Shown: positions 9,530-18,769, counted from the stretch's first letter. The stretch is DNA of 64,000 nucleotides from Streptomyces acidiscabies (GCF_020010905.1 NZ_JAGJBY010000002.1:2480001-2544000), one strand, 5' to 3'. Program-made: numbers and translations. Notes: a model not told the origin generated them from the letters alone.

Positions 9530-9544
9530 TTCCGCGATCCGGAA
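9530..9544. promoter_or_regulatory. Palindromic operator in the iclR/allantoinase intergenic region
   Basis: TTCCGCGATCCGGAA consists of perfect 5-bp arms TTCCG/CGGAA around CGATC. It differs from the aceB spacer palindrome (TTCCACGATGAGGAA) at only three positions. On the reverse strand it is followed by AATTATGCT, a possible -10 region for the regulator gene, which would place this operator too in the promoter spacer and allow autorepression. Confidence 0.65.
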
Positions 9545-9601
9545 AGTGCTAGGCCGGAGGGGTGGGCTCTTGACGCTCCGGAGGGGCTGAGTGAAGACTC
9601 C

Positions 9602-9618
9602 TTCAACAGAAAGTTGAA
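9602..9618. promoter_or_regulatory. Second palindrome upstream of allantoinase
   Basis: TTCAAC-AGAAA-GTTGAA is a perfect 6+5+6 inverted repeat ending 43 bp before the allantoinase GTG. It lies just downstream of a possible TTGACG (-35, 9570-9575) and a weak -10, where a bound protein would block initiation. It has TTC/GAA edges like the 15-bp palindromes but is otherwise different, so it may bind IclR differently or bind another regulator. Confidence 0.5.
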
Positions 9619-9661
9619 CTTCGTTACGGGGATGTAAACCCAGGTCAGAGAGGGGTCCCGC

Positions 9662-11002
9662 GTGTCCGAGGCCGAATGGGTCCTGCGCTCCACGCGCGTG
9701 GTCACGCCCGAGGGCGAACGAGCCGCCGCGATCGCGGTCGCGGGCGGCGTGATCACCGCCGTCCTGCCGTACGACGCTCCGCTCCCGCCCGGCGCGCGAG
9801 TGGAGGACGTCGGCGACCATGTCGTACTGCCCGGCCTCGTCGACACGCACGTGCACGTGAACGACCCCGGCCGCACCCACTGGGAGGGCTTCTGGACCGC
9901 CACGCGCGCGGCGGCGGCCGGCGGCATCACCACCCTCGTCGACATGCCCCTCAACTCCCTCCCGCCGACGACGACCGTCGAGCACCTCGACGTGAAGCGG
10001 AAGGTCGCCGCCGACAAGGCGCACATGGACGTCGGCTTCTGGGGCGGCGCCCTGCCCGACAACACGGCCGACCTGCGCCCCCTGCACGACGCCGGGGTCT
10101 TCGGCTTCAAGGCGTTCCTGTCGCCCTCCGGGGTCGACGAGTTCCCGCACCTCGACCGCGAGCACCTCGCGCGCGCACTGGAGGCGATCGCCGCCTTCGA
10201 CGGCCTGCTGATCGTCCACGCGGAGGACCCCCACCACCTCGAAACCGCCCCCCAGCAGGGCGGCCCGAAGTACGCCGACTTCCTCGCCTCCCGCCCGCGC
10301 CACGCCGAGGACACGGCGATCGCGCACCTCCTGGAGGAGGCGAAACGCCTCCACGCGCGCGTGCACGTGCTGCACCTGTCCTCCAGCGACGCCCTCCCGC
10401 TGATCGCCCGGGCCAAGGCGGACGGCGTCCGCGTCACCGTCGAGACCTGCCCGCACTACCTGACGCTCACCGCCGAGGAAGTCCCCGACGGCGCCAGCGA
10501 GTTCAAGTGCTGCCCGCCCATCCGCGAGGCCGCCAACCAGGACCTCCTGTGGCAGGCCCTCGCCGACGGGACGATCGACTGCGTGGTCACCGACCACTCG
10601 CCCTCCACGGCCGACCTGAAGACCGACGACTTCGCCACCGCGTGGGGCGGCATCTCCGGCCTCCAGCTCAGCCTCTCCGCCGTCTGGACGGCCGCCCGCG
10701 CGCGCGGACACACGCTGGACGACGTCGTGCGCTGGATGTCGTCCCGTACGGCCGCCCTGGTGGGCCTCGACGGCCGCAAGGGCGCGATCGCCCCCGGCCA
10801 CGACGCCGACTTCGCCGTCCTCGCCCCCGACGAGACGTTCACCGTCGACCCCGAGGCCCTCCAGCACCGCAACCGCGTCACCGCGTACGCGGGCCGGACC
10901 CTGTACGGCGTCGTCAAGTCCACCTGGCTGCGCGGCGAACGCATCCACGCCGACGGCAAGTTCACCGCCCCGAAGGGCCGCCTGTTGACCCGCGACCACT
11001 GA
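9662..11002 (+). CDS. allB: Allantoinase
   Basis: This 446-residue amidohydrolase opens the allantoin ring to allantoate in the cytoplasm. The metal-site motifs are complete and in order: DTHVHVNDPG near residue 60, the Lys of GFKAFLSPSG expected to be carboxylated, LIVHAED, VLHLSSSDAL, and VVTDHSPST near residue 315. Length matches bacterial allantoinases. The GTG start follows GAGAGGGG at good spacing. It is followed after 33 bp by allantoicase, forming a two-gene unit read away from the IclR regulator. Inferred flux is allantoin to allantoate here, then ureidoglycolate plus urea, with glyoxylate finally used by malate synthase. Confidence 0.95.
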   Translation: MSEAEWVLRSTRVVTPEGERAAAIAVAGGVITAVLPYDAPLPPGARVEDVGDHVVLPGLVDTHVHVNDPGRTHWEGFWTATRAAAAGGITTLVDMPLNSLPPTTTVEHLDVKRKVAADKAHMDVGFWGGALPDNTADLRPLHDAGVFGFKAFLSPSGVDEFPHLDREHLARALEAIAAFDGLLIVHAEDPHHLETAPQQGGPKYADFLASRPRHAEDTAIAHLLEEAKRLHARVHVLHLSSSDALPLIARAKADGVRVTVETCPHYLTLTAEEVPDGASEFKCCPPIREAANQDLLWQALADGTIDCVVTDHSPSTADLKTDDFATAWGGISGLQLSLSAVWTAARARGHTLDDVVRWMSSRTAALVGLDGRKGAIAPGHDADFAVLAPDETFTVDPEALQHRNRVTAYAGRTLYGVVKSTWLRGERIHADGKFTAPKGRLLTRDH

Positions 11003-11035
11003 CACCCGCACCGGCCACTCCCGAAAGGCACCCCC

Positions 11036-12151
11036 GTGACGGCGATCCCCCGTTTCACCGGCGACGCGCAGCCCTACCAGGGCGGCGATCCGTACGCGGA
11101 CCACCGCGCCGCCGACCTCCCCTTCACGCACCTCGCCGACCTCGCCGACCGGCAGCTCGGCGCCGGGGTGATCGCCGCGAACGACGAGTTCTTCGCCCAC
11201 CGGGAGAACCTCCTGCTGCCCGGGCGCGCGGTCTTCGACCCCGAGCACTTCGGGCACAAGGGCAAGGTCATGGACGGCTGGGAGACCCGCCGCAGGCGCG
11301 GTGCCTCGGCCGAACACCCCTGGCCGACGGCCGACGACCACGACTGGGCGCTGATCCGCCTCGGCGCCCCCGGCGTCGTCCGCGGCATCGTCGTCGACAC
11401 GGCCCACTTCCGGGGCAACTACCCCAAGGCCGTGTCCGTGGAGGGGACTTCGGTACCCGGCTCGCCGTCCCCCGAGGAACTCCTCGGCGACGACGTCAAA
11501 TGGACCACCCTCGTCCCGCGCACCGAGGTCGGCGGCCACGCCGCGAACGGCTTCGCCGTCGACGTCGAACAGCGCTTCACGCACCTGCGCCTGAACCAGC
11601 ACCCCGACGGCGGCATCGCGCGCCTGCGCGTGTACGGCGAGGTCGTCCCCGACCCCGAGTGGCTCGCCGTCCTCGGCGCCTACGACGTCGTCGCTCTGGA
11701 GAACGGCGGCGCCGCCGAGGACGCCTCCAACCTGTTCTACTCCCCGGCGTCCAACACCATCCGTCCCGGCCGCGCCCGCCAGATGGACGACGCCTGGGAG
11801 ACACGCCGCCGCCGCGACCAGGGCAACGACTGGATCCGCTACCGCCTCGCCGCCCAGTCGGAGATCCGCGCGGTCGAGATCGACACCGCCTACCTGAAGG
11901 GCAACAGCGCCGGCTGGGCCTGCGTCGCGGTCAGGGACGGCGAGGAGGGCGACTGGCGCGAGATCCTCCCGCGCACGCGCCTGCAACCCGACACGAACCA
12001 CCGCTTCGTCCTCCCGGAACCGGCCGTCGGCACGCACGCGCGGGTGGACATCTTCCCGGACGGCGGGATCTCCCGGCTGCGGCTGCACGGCGCGCTCACC
12101 GGGAAGGGCGCGGCCGACCTGGCGGCACGTCACCGGGAACTCGGCGGCTGA
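11036..12151 (+). CDS. alc: Allantoicase
   Basis: This 371-residue enzyme hydrolyses allantoate to ureidoglycolate and urea. It shows the internal duplication typical of the family: KVMDGWETRRRRG followed by DWALIRLG in the first half, and QMDDAWETRRRRDQGNDW in the second. Each half also contains a conserved D(T)A(Y/H)F/L-KGN-type strand: VVDTAHFRGNYPK and EIDTAYLKGNSAG. The GTG start follows GAAAGG by a few bases, 33 bp after the allantoinase stop. The pair is almost certainly one operon ending at the hairpin 30 bp downstream. A urease or ureidoglycolate lyase gene is not visible in the window. Confidence 0.95.
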   Translation: MTAIPRFTGDAQPYQGGDPYADHRAADLPFTHLADLADRQLGAGVIAANDEFFAHRENLLLPGRAVFDPEHFGHKGKVMDGWETRRRRGASAEHPWPTADDHDWALIRLGAPGVVRGIVVDTAHFRGNYPKAVSVEGTSVPGSPSPEELLGDDVKWTTLVPRTEVGGHAANGFAVDVEQRFTHLRLNQHPDGGIARLRVYGEVVPDPEWLAVLGAYDVVALENGGAAEDASNLFYSPASNTIRPGRARQMDDAWETRRRRDQGNDWIRYRLAAQSEIRAVEIDTAYLKGNSAGWACVAVRDGEEGDWREILPRTRLQPDTNHRFVLPEPAVGTHARVDIFPDGGISRLRLHGALTGKGAADLAARHRELGG

Positions 12152-12180
12152 TCCGTACCGGATGAACCGATGAGTTCCGC

Positions 12181-12226
12181 GCGCGGGGCGGGGTCCGGCC
12201 CGACGGCAACGGGCCCCGCCCCGCGC
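12181..12226 (+). terminator. Terminator of the allantoinase-allantoicase operon
   Basis: GCGCGGGGCGGGG (12181-12193) pairs perfectly with CCCCGCCCCGCGC (12214-12226), a 13-bp GC-only stem starting 30 bp after the allantoicase stop. It has no U-tract, as is usual for this genus. Confidence 0.85.
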
Positions 12227-12304
12227 CGTGGAGCCCGGGAACCCCGTCGCCTCGCGGCCGAACTCCCGGCCTATGCCCAGCCCCAGGTTAACTTCCTGAA
12301 AACG

Positions 12305-12345
12305 CTTCGGACTTGCCGGGAAAATCTTCGGACTTGTCGTTGACA
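12305..12345 (+). promoter_or_regulatory. Ribonuclease promoter with 11-bp direct repeats
   Basis: CTTCGGACTTG occurs at 12305-12315 and again at 12326-12336, exactly 21 bp (two helical turns) apart. It is followed 3 bp later by a consensus -35 box TTGACA (12340-12345). The best -10 candidate is CATCAT at 12365-12370 with a long 19-bp spacer. Tandem sites on one face of the helix abutting -35 suggest an activator of the OmpR or NarL kind. The rest of 12227-12376 holds nothing else I recognise. Confidence 0.55.
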
Positions 12346-12376
12346 TGCCATCATCTACGCGCGTCATCATGGAGCC

Positions 12377-12766
12377 ATGAGATTCCCCCCACGCATCACC
12401 CGAGTCGGCGCCGCTGCCGCCGTCCTGTCGGCCCTCCTGGTCGGCGGCACCGTCGCCACCGCGTCCCCGGCCGCTGCCGCGGTCGGCAGCATCTGCTACG
12501 GCGACCTGCCGTCGCAGGCGCACACCACCCTGAACCTGATCGACCAGGGTGGCCCGTTCCCCTACTCGCAGGACGGCGTCGTCTTCCAGAACCGCGAAGG
12601 CGTCCTGCCGAGCCGGTCCAGCGGCTACTACCACGAGTACACCGTGATCACCCCGGGCTCCTCGACGCGCGGCGCGCGCCGCGTCGTCACCGGGCAGCAG
12701 TCCCAGGAGGACTACTACACCTCCGACCACTACGCGACCTTCGACCTGATCGACTTCTCCTGCTGA
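12377..12766 (+). CDS. Secreted guanyl-specific ribonuclease (RNase Sa/T1 family)
   Basis: The 129-residue precursor has a signal peptide (MRFPPRITR, hydrophobic core, cleavage after the ASPAAAA region). The mature part closely resembles RNase Sa, which cleaves RNA after guanosine. Every key residue is present at a constant offset of 33 from RNase Sa as I remember it: Cys40 and Cys129 for the disulfide, Glu87 in YYHEYTVITPG as the catalytic base, Arg98, and His118 in SDHYATF. The segment FPYSQDGVVFQNRE is the guanine-binding region. No barstar-like inhibitor gene is adjacent, as expected for an enzyme active only after secretion. It is monocistronic, between two terminators, with its own unusual promoter. 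Confidence 0.95.
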   Translation: MRFPPRITRVGAAAAVLSALLVGGTVATASPAAAAVGSICYGDLPSQAHTTLNLIDQGGPFPYSQDGVVFQNREGVLPSRSSGYYHEYTVITPGSSTRGARRVVTGQQSQEDYYTSDHYATFDLIDFSC

Positions 12767-12805
12767 GCCACCCCCACGCTCGGCCCTGAGGACAGGCGCC
12801 CCCAC

Positions 12806-12838
12806 CCGGAAGCCCGGCTGCATCAGTCGGGCTTCCGG
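12806..12838. terminator. Bidirectional terminator between convergent genes
   Basis: CCGGAAGCCCG (12806-12816) pairs perfectly with CGGGCTTCCGG (12828-12838) around an 11-nt loop. The right arm lies inside the last codons of the convergent small membrane protein gene, whose stop is at 12823-12825. It can end the ribonuclease transcript and the opposite one. Confidence 0.8.
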
Positions 12839-13023
12839 CGTTCCGCCACGGCGAACAGCGCGCACCCGAGCACCACGAGCGCGATGCTCGCGTACACCTC
12901 CGCCCCGTCGAGGAAACCGACCTTCTGCACGAGACCGACGTCCCAGCCGGCGAACTCGTGCAGGAGCCCCATCCCGCCCTGCACGAGGATGAGAAAACCG
13001 AGAACCTCCAGCAACTGCTTCAT
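12823..13023 (-). CDS. Small two-segment membrane protein
   Basis: This 66-residue protein starts MKQLLEVLGFLILVQGGMGL and has two hydrophobic stretches, about residues 4-22 and 43-61, separated by a short loop containing HEFAGWDVGLVQK. It ends in a basic tail (AERRKPD). I see no catalytic motif. Such proteins are common and mostly uncharacterised in streptomycetes. The ATG is the obvious start. It faces the ribonuclease gene convergently and has no operon partner. The 180 bp between its start and the histidine kinase gene must hold both divergent promoters, but I could not pick them out. Confidence 0.65.
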   Translation of the reverse strand: MKQLLEVLGFLILVQGGMGLLHEFAGWDVGLVQKVGFLDGAEVYASIALVVLGCALFAVAERRKPD

Positions 13024-13203
13024 GCCTGCGAGTCTCGCCGCGCGGACCCCCCTCGCACATCGGCCGCAGGGCGACACCGGTTCTACGGAAGGAGCCGGTC
13101 GGGCCGGGTGCGGTCGCCGAAAGTCGGTTCCGCCGCGACTTAGGTAGCCGATCACCCGCACAGGACGGTCAGGGGCCATGAGGGCGGCATAGATTTGTCG
13201 GCT

Positions 13204-14499
<1,296 letters not shown>

Positions 14500-14563
14500 G
14501 GCGTACGCGAGAGGCATCGGGACGGGGTGCGGGAGGGGCGGCGGGACATGGTTTCGTAAGCCC

Positions 14564-15235
14564 ATGACTACGACGATCAGACTGCTCCTCGTGGACGACG
14601 ATCCGCTGGTGCGGGCCGGGCTGTCCCTGATGCTGGGCGGCGCCGACGACGTACGGATCGTCGGGGAGGCGGCCGACGGCGCCGAGGTCGAGGCGCTCGT
14701 CGAACGGACGCGGCCCGACGTCGTCCTGATGGACATCCGGATGCCCGCCGTGGACGGCCTCACCGCCACCGAACACCTGCGCGCCCGCGCGGACGCGCCC
14801 CAGGTCGTCGTCCTCACCACCTTCCACGCCGACGAACAGGTCCTGCGCGCCCTGCGCGCGGGCGCCGCCGGATTCGTCCTCAAGGACACGCCGCCCGCCG
14901 AGATCCTCGACGCCGTCCGCAGGGTCGCGGCCGGCGACCCCGTCCTGTCACCCGTCGTCACCCGCCAGCTGATGGCCCACGCGGCCGGCACCGCCGCCGA
15001 CACCCGCCACGCCCGCGCCCGCACGCGCATGGCCGAACTCGGCGACCGCGAACGGGAGGTCGTCGTCCGCGTCGGCCGCGGCATGAGCAACGCCGAGATC
15101 GCCGCCGACCTGTTCATGAGCGTCGCGACCGTCAAGTCCCACGTCTCCAAGATCCTCGCCCGGCTCGGCCTCAACAACCGCGTCCAGATCGCGCTGCTCG
15201 CCTACGACGCGGGGCTGCTCGACGAAGAGGCGTAG
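14564..15235 (+). CDS. LuxR/NarL-family response regulator
   Basis: This 223-residue two-domain regulator has an N-terminal receiver with the acidic cluster DDD at 11-13, phospho-acceptor Asp57 in VVLMDIRMP, Thr and Lys switch residues (VVLTTFHAD; FVLKDTPP), and a C-terminal LuxR-type helix-turn-helix (LGDREREVVVRVGRGMSNAEIAADL; SVATVKSHVSKILARL). It is expected to be the partner of the kinase just upstream and to bind DNA as a dimer when phosphorylated. Its targets are unknown. The ribonuclease promoter 2 kb away, with two repeats 21 bp apart, is one candidate by proximity only. The ATG follows a weak ribosome-binding site. Confidence 0.9.
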   Translation: MTTTIRLLLVDDDPLVRAGLSLMLGGADDVRIVGEAADGAEVEALVERTRPDVVLMDIRMPAVDGLTATEHLRARADAPQVVVLTTFHADEQVLRALRAGAAGFVLKDTPPAEILDAVRRVAAGDPVLSPVVTRQLMAHAAGTAADTRHARARTRMAELGDREREVVVRVGRGMSNAEIAADLFMSVATVKSHVSKILARLGLNNRVQIALLAYDAGLLDEEA

Positions 15236-15301
15236 CCCGGCGGGCACTTCACGCCGCCGCCGTCCGTTGTCTGGGGTGACGGGGCGACGGGAGGGAAGAG
15301 C

Positions 15302-16528
15302 ATGGGTGACGTGGTCGATCTGTGGGGGTCCGGCGAGCGGGGAGTCGTCGACCTGACGGACCTGGGGGAGGAGTTCCGGCGCGACCCGCACCCCGTGTAC
15401 GCGCGCCTGCGCGAGCGGGGCCCGGTGCACCGGGTGCTGCTCGGCGGAGCCGACGGCGCCTGGGAGACCTGGCTCGTCGTCGGGTACGAGGAGGCGCGGG
15501 CCGCGCTCGCCGACGGCAGGCTCGCCAAGGACCAGCGCGGGCTGGCCGCCGGCGACCCCGACGAGTCGGCGATCAGCCGTCACCTGCTCGGCACCGACCC
15601 GCCCGAGCACACCCGCCTGCGCTCCCTCGTCACCCGCGCGTTCACCGCGCGCCGCGTGCAGGGCCTCGCCCCGAGGGTCCAGGAGATCACCGACGGACTC
15701 CTCGACGCGATGGTCCCGCGCGGGCGCGCCGACCTCGTCGACGCCTTCTCCTTCCCGCTGCCCATCACCGTCATCTGCGAGCTGCTCGGCGTCCCCGAAC
15801 TGGACCGCGCCGCCTTCCGCGCGATGTCCACCGAGGTCGTCGCGCCCAGCGGACCCGGCACCGGCCCCGAGGCGTTCGCCCGCCTCTCCGGCTACCTGAC
15901 CGAGCTGATCGAGGACAAGCGCTGCACCGCGCCCACCGACGACCTGCTGAGCGACCTGATCCGCACCACCGCCGAGGACGGCGACCGCCTCTCCCGGGCC
16001 GAACTGCGAGGCATGGCCTTCCTGTTGCTCATCGCCGGCCACGAGACGACCGTCAACCTGATCACCAACACCGTGCACACGCTCCTGACCCGCCCCGCAC
16101 TCCTCGACGCCCTGCGCGCGGACCCCGGCCTCCTGGACGGCGTCATCGAGGAGACCCTGCGCTGGGAGGGTCCGGTGGAGAACGCGACGTACCGGTACGC
16201 CGCGCAGCCCCTGGAGATCGGCGGCGCCCGGATAGCGAAGGGCGCCTCCGTGGTCATCGGCCTCGCCGCACCCAACCGCGACCCCGCGCGCTACCCCGAC
16301 CCCGACCGCTTCGACCCCCGCCGCGACACCCGGGGCCACCTCGCGTTCGGGCACGGCATCCACTACTGCCTCGGCGCCCCGCTGGCCCGCCTGGAGGCGC
16401 GTACGGCCATCGCCTCGCTCCTGGAGCGCGCGCCCGGACTCGCCCTCGACGGGCCGGCCGGGGAGTGGCTGCCGGGGATGCTGATACGCGGGGTGCGGAG
16501 CCTGCCGGTGCGGTGGTCGACAGGGTGA
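15302..16528 (+). CDS. Cytochrome P450 (CYP107-like)
   Basis: This 408-residue soluble bacterial P450 has all the core motifs: I-helix AGHETT at 245-250 (oxygen activation), ExxR at 284-287 (ETLR), and the heme loop AFGHGIHYCLGAP with the thiolate Cys356. It should hydroxylate or otherwise oxidise a small hydrophobic molecule, using a ferredoxin and reductase encoded elsewhere. The overall look is that of the CYP107 family common in streptomycetes, but substrate cannot be read from sequence. It follows the response regulator by 66 bp on the same strand and might be cotranscribed. It lies 14 kb from the biosynthetic cluster, so I do not assign it to that pathway. Confidence 0.9.
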   Translation: MGDVVDLWGSGERGVVDLTDLGEEFRRDPHPVYARLRERGPVHRVLLGGADGAWETWLVVGYEEARAALADGRLAKDQRGLAAGDPDESAISRHLLGTDPPEHTRLRSLVTRAFTARRVQGLAPRVQEITDGLLDAMVPRGRADLVDAFSFPLPITVICELLGVPELDRAAFRAMSTEVVAPSGPGTGPEAFARLSGYLTELIEDKRCTAPTDDLLSDLIRTTAEDGDRLSRAELRGMAFLLLIAGHETTVNLITNTVHTLLTRPALLDALRADPGLLDGVIEETLRWEGPVENATYRYAAQPLEIGGARIAKGASVVIGLAAPNRDPARYPDPDRFDPRRDTRGHLAFGHGIHYCLGAPLARLEARTAIASLLERAPGLALDGPAGEWLPGMLIRGVRSLPVRWSTG

Positions 16529-16641
16529 GCCGGGCGCCGCGCGGGGACGGCCGTGTCCCTGCCGGAAGCGGCGGTGAAACCGGTCGGTCGGCCCGCCAAG
16601 CTGACTCGGGTTCGCATTTATGCGCGCGCGTACGGCCCCGT

Positions 16642-17652
16642 CTACGCGTGCGCCCCCGGAAGCTCCCCCAGATACACCGGTCTGCGCTCCCGCAGGGACA
16701 CGGCGCACGCCTCCGCGATCCGCTGCGCCTGGAGCGCCTCACGGCCGTCACAGGGGTTCGCGCGCTCGCCCCGGACCACTTCGACGAACGCGTTCAGCTC
16801 GGCCTCGTAGGACGGCGCGAAACGCTCCAGGAAGCCGCTCCAGGGCTTGTCGGCGGCGGGCGGGCCGGTCGGCTCGGTGGAGGCGATGGGCGTCCGGTCG
16901 TCCAGCCCGACGACGATCTGGTCCAGCTCCCCGGCCAGCTCCATGCGCACGTCGTACCCGGCGCCGTTCATCCGTGTCGCCGTGGCCGTCGCCAGCGTGC
17001 CGCCCTCCAGGGTCAGCACCGCCGCCGCCGTATCGACGTCGCCCGCCGCGCGGAACATCGGCGGCCCGGCGTCCGAGCCCGTGGCGTACACCTGCGTCAC
17101 CTCCCGCCCGGTCACCCAGCGCAGGGCGTCGTAGTCGTGCATCAGGTCGTCCCGGAAGATCCCGCCGGACACCGGCAGCCAGTCGGCGGGCGGCGGCGTC
17201 TGGTCGGACGTCACCGTCCGCACCGTGTGCAGCCGCCCCAGGCGGCCCGCACGGACGGCCTCGCGGGCGCCCAGGTAGCCGGTGTCGAAGCGCCGCTGGA
17301 AGCCCATCTGGAGCACCGTCCCGGCCGCCTCCACCTCGGCGAGCGCGTGCAGCGTGCCCGGCAGGTCGAGCGCGATCGGCTTCTCGCAGAAGACCGGCAG
17401 CCCCGCCCGCGCGGCCCGGCCGATCAGCTCGGCGTGCGCCGCCGTGGACGCGGTGATCACCACCGCGTCCACGCCCCAGCGGAAGATCTCGTCCACCCCG
17501 GGCGCCGCCGTCTCGCCGAGCCGCAGCGCTGCCTCCTGCGCCCGCGCGGGGTTCGCGTCGGTCAGGATCAGGGAGCCGACCTCGCGGTGCCGCCTCAGTG
17601 TGTTCGCATGAATCGTGCCGATGCGGCCCGTCCCGATGACGCCGATACGCAT
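16642..17652 (-). CDS. Gfo/Idh/MocA-family sugar dehydrogenase
   Basis: This 336-residue NAD(P)-dependent oxidoreductase starts MRIGVIGTGRIGTIHA, a Rossmann dinucleotide-binding loop. The family catalytic motif CEKPIALDL is near residue 97. The C-terminal half contains GIFRDDLMHDYDALRW, where the conserved Asp and His act in substrate binding. It resembles myo-inositol 2-dehydrogenases and related sugar oxidoreductases. It is divergent from a GntR regulator next to a sugar ABC transporter, so it probably oxidises the imported sugar or cyclitol. A 13-bp palindromic operator 42 bp upstream is repeated before the transporter. On the reverse strand TTGACA (17688-17683) is a possible -35 box. The substrate is not known. 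Confidence 0.85.
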   Translation of the reverse strand: MRIGVIGTGRIGTIHANTLRRHREVGSLILTDANPARAQEAALRLGETAAPGVDEIFRWGVDAVVITASTAAHAELIGRAARAGLPVFCEKPIALDLPGTLHALAEVEAAGTVLQMGFQRRFDTGYLGAREAVRAGRLGRLHTVRTVTSDQTPPPADWLPVSGGIFRDDLMHDYDALRWVTGREVTQVYATGSDAGPPMFRAAGDVDTAAAVLTLEGGTLATATATRMNGAGYDVRMELAGELDQIVVGLDDRTPIASTEPTGPPAADKPWSGFLERFAPSYEAELNAFVEVVRGERANPCDGREALQAQRIAEACAVSLRERRPVYLGELPGAHA

Positions 17653-17693
17653 GAGGACAAAGTGAGGTCGCGGGCCGCACCCTGTCAATCCGA

Positions 17694-17706
17694 ATGTCCG
17701 GACAAT
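17694..17706. promoter_or_regulatory. GntR operator, copy 1 (divergent promoter)
   Basis: ATGTCCGGACAAT, with the perfect core palindrome TGTCCGGACA, lies midway between the divergent dehydrogenase (start 17652) and GntR (start 17755) genes. The same 13 bases recur at 18622-18634 before the transporter, which marks it as the GntR-type binding site. Confidence 0.75.
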
Positions 17707-17754
17707 CTGACTGCGCAACTTCCCGTCGACGGACCCCACGGCTACGCTCGGGCC

Positions 17755-18519
17755 GTGCCGAAACCAGAAGTGGACCCGACCGTGCAGCTCGAACTCCGCG
17801 TGGACAGAAGCTCTCCGGTGCCGTTGTACTTCCAGCTGTCGCAGCAGCTGGAGGCGGCCATCGAGCACGGCTCGCTCACCCCCGGCAGCCTCCTCGGCAA
17901 CGAGATCGAGCTCGCCGCGCGTCTCGGCCTGTCCCGCCCGACCGTCCGCCAGGCCATCCAGTCCCTCGTCGACAAAGGGCTCCTCGTGCGCCGCCGGGGC
18001 GTCGGTACCCAGGTCGTGCACAGCCAGGTCAAGCGGCCCCTCGAACTGAGCAGCCTCTACGACGACCTGGAGGCGGCCGGCCAGCGCCCCGCGACGACCG
18101 TCCTGGTCAACGCGGCCGTCCCCGCCACCGCCGAGGTCGCCGCCGCGCTCGGGGTCGCCGAGGGCAGCGAGGTCCAGCGCGTCGAACGCCTGCGCCTCGC
18201 GCACGGCGAGCCGATGGCGTACCTGTGCAACCACCTCCCCGCCGGGCTCCTCGACCTCGACACCGGCCAGCTGGAGGCCACCGGCCTCTACCGCCTCATG
18301 CGCGCGGCCGGGATCACCCTCCACAGCGCCCGCCAGTCCATCGGCGCGCGCGCGGCGACCGCCCCCGAGGCCGACCGCCTCGCCGAGCCCGAGGGTGCAC
18401 CCCTGCTCACGATGCAGCGCACCACGTTCGACGACACCGGCCGCGCGGTCGAGTTCGGCGACCACATCTACCGCCCCAGCCGCTACTCCTTCGAGTTCCA
18501 GCTCCTCGTACGGCCCTGA
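17755..18519 (+). CDS. GntR-family (HutC subfamily) transcriptional regulator
   Basis: This 254-residue regulator has an N-terminal winged helix (PLYFQLSQQLEAAIEHG, LGNEIELAARLGLSRPTVRQAIQSLVDKGLLVRRRGVGT) and a C-terminal UTRA ligand-binding domain ending YRPSRYSFEFQLLV, the HutC subfamily layout. It should bind DNA as a dimer and release it on binding a sugar or sugar phosphate. The 13-bp palindrome occurs in its own divergent promoter and upstream of the ABC transporter, so it probably controls both. The GTG at 17755 was chosen because homologues begin shortly before the PLYFQL segment. A strong hairpin follows, so the transporter is a separate unit. Confidence 0.85.
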   Translation: MPKPEVDPTVQLELRVDRSSPVPLYFQLSQQLEAAIEHGSLTPGSLLGNEIELAARLGLSRPTVRQAIQSLVDKGLLVRRRGVGTQVVHSQVKRPLELSSLYDDLEAAGQRPATTVLVNAAVPATAEVAAALGVAEGSEVQRVERLRLAHGEPMAYLCNHLPAGLLDLDTGQLEATGLYRLMRAAGITLHSARQSIGARAATAPEADRLAEPEGAPLLTMQRTTFDDTGRAVEFGDHIYRPSRYSFEFQLLVRP

Positions 18520-18537
18520 GGGCGCCGTAGCCGTCGG

Positions 18538-18568
18538 GGCCCGCGCGGGACGACCTGCGCGGGCCTTT
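18538..18568 (+). terminator. Terminator after the GntR gene
   Basis: GGCCCGCGC (18538-18546) pairs perfectly with GCGCGGGCC (18557-18565), followed by TTT. It separates the regulator from the transporter operon, whose own operator begins at 18622. Confidence 0.8.
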
Positions 18569-18621
18569 CCGTGATCCCTTCTCGCGCTCCCGCGCGCGTG
18601 TCGGAAGGGGCATCCGTCCTG

Positions 18622-18634
18622 ATGTCCGGACAAT
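18622..18634. promoter_or_regulatory. GntR operator, copy 2 (transporter promoter)
   Basis: ATGTCCGGACAAT is identical over 13 bases to the copy at 17694-17706. It lies 135 bp upstream of the substrate-binding lipoprotein start. GACAAT at its right end could double as a -10 box, which would let bound repressor cover the promoter. Confidence 0.75.
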
Positions 18635-18769
18635 GCGACCGAGTCGCGGTCCCCGGCCGCGCGTCCGGGGACCCCCCTGTTCGATACTGGGGCGTTTGCG
18701 TCCGGTGAGCGGTCACCGGGCGCGGACGGACGACAGAGCACGGCAGGACGGCAAGAAGGGCACGGCCTC

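Noticed and set aside
15302..16528. P450 as a tailoring enzyme of the lipopeptide cluster.
   Set aside because: It is 14 kb away, beyond the sugar and helicase loci, and is grouped with a two-component system.
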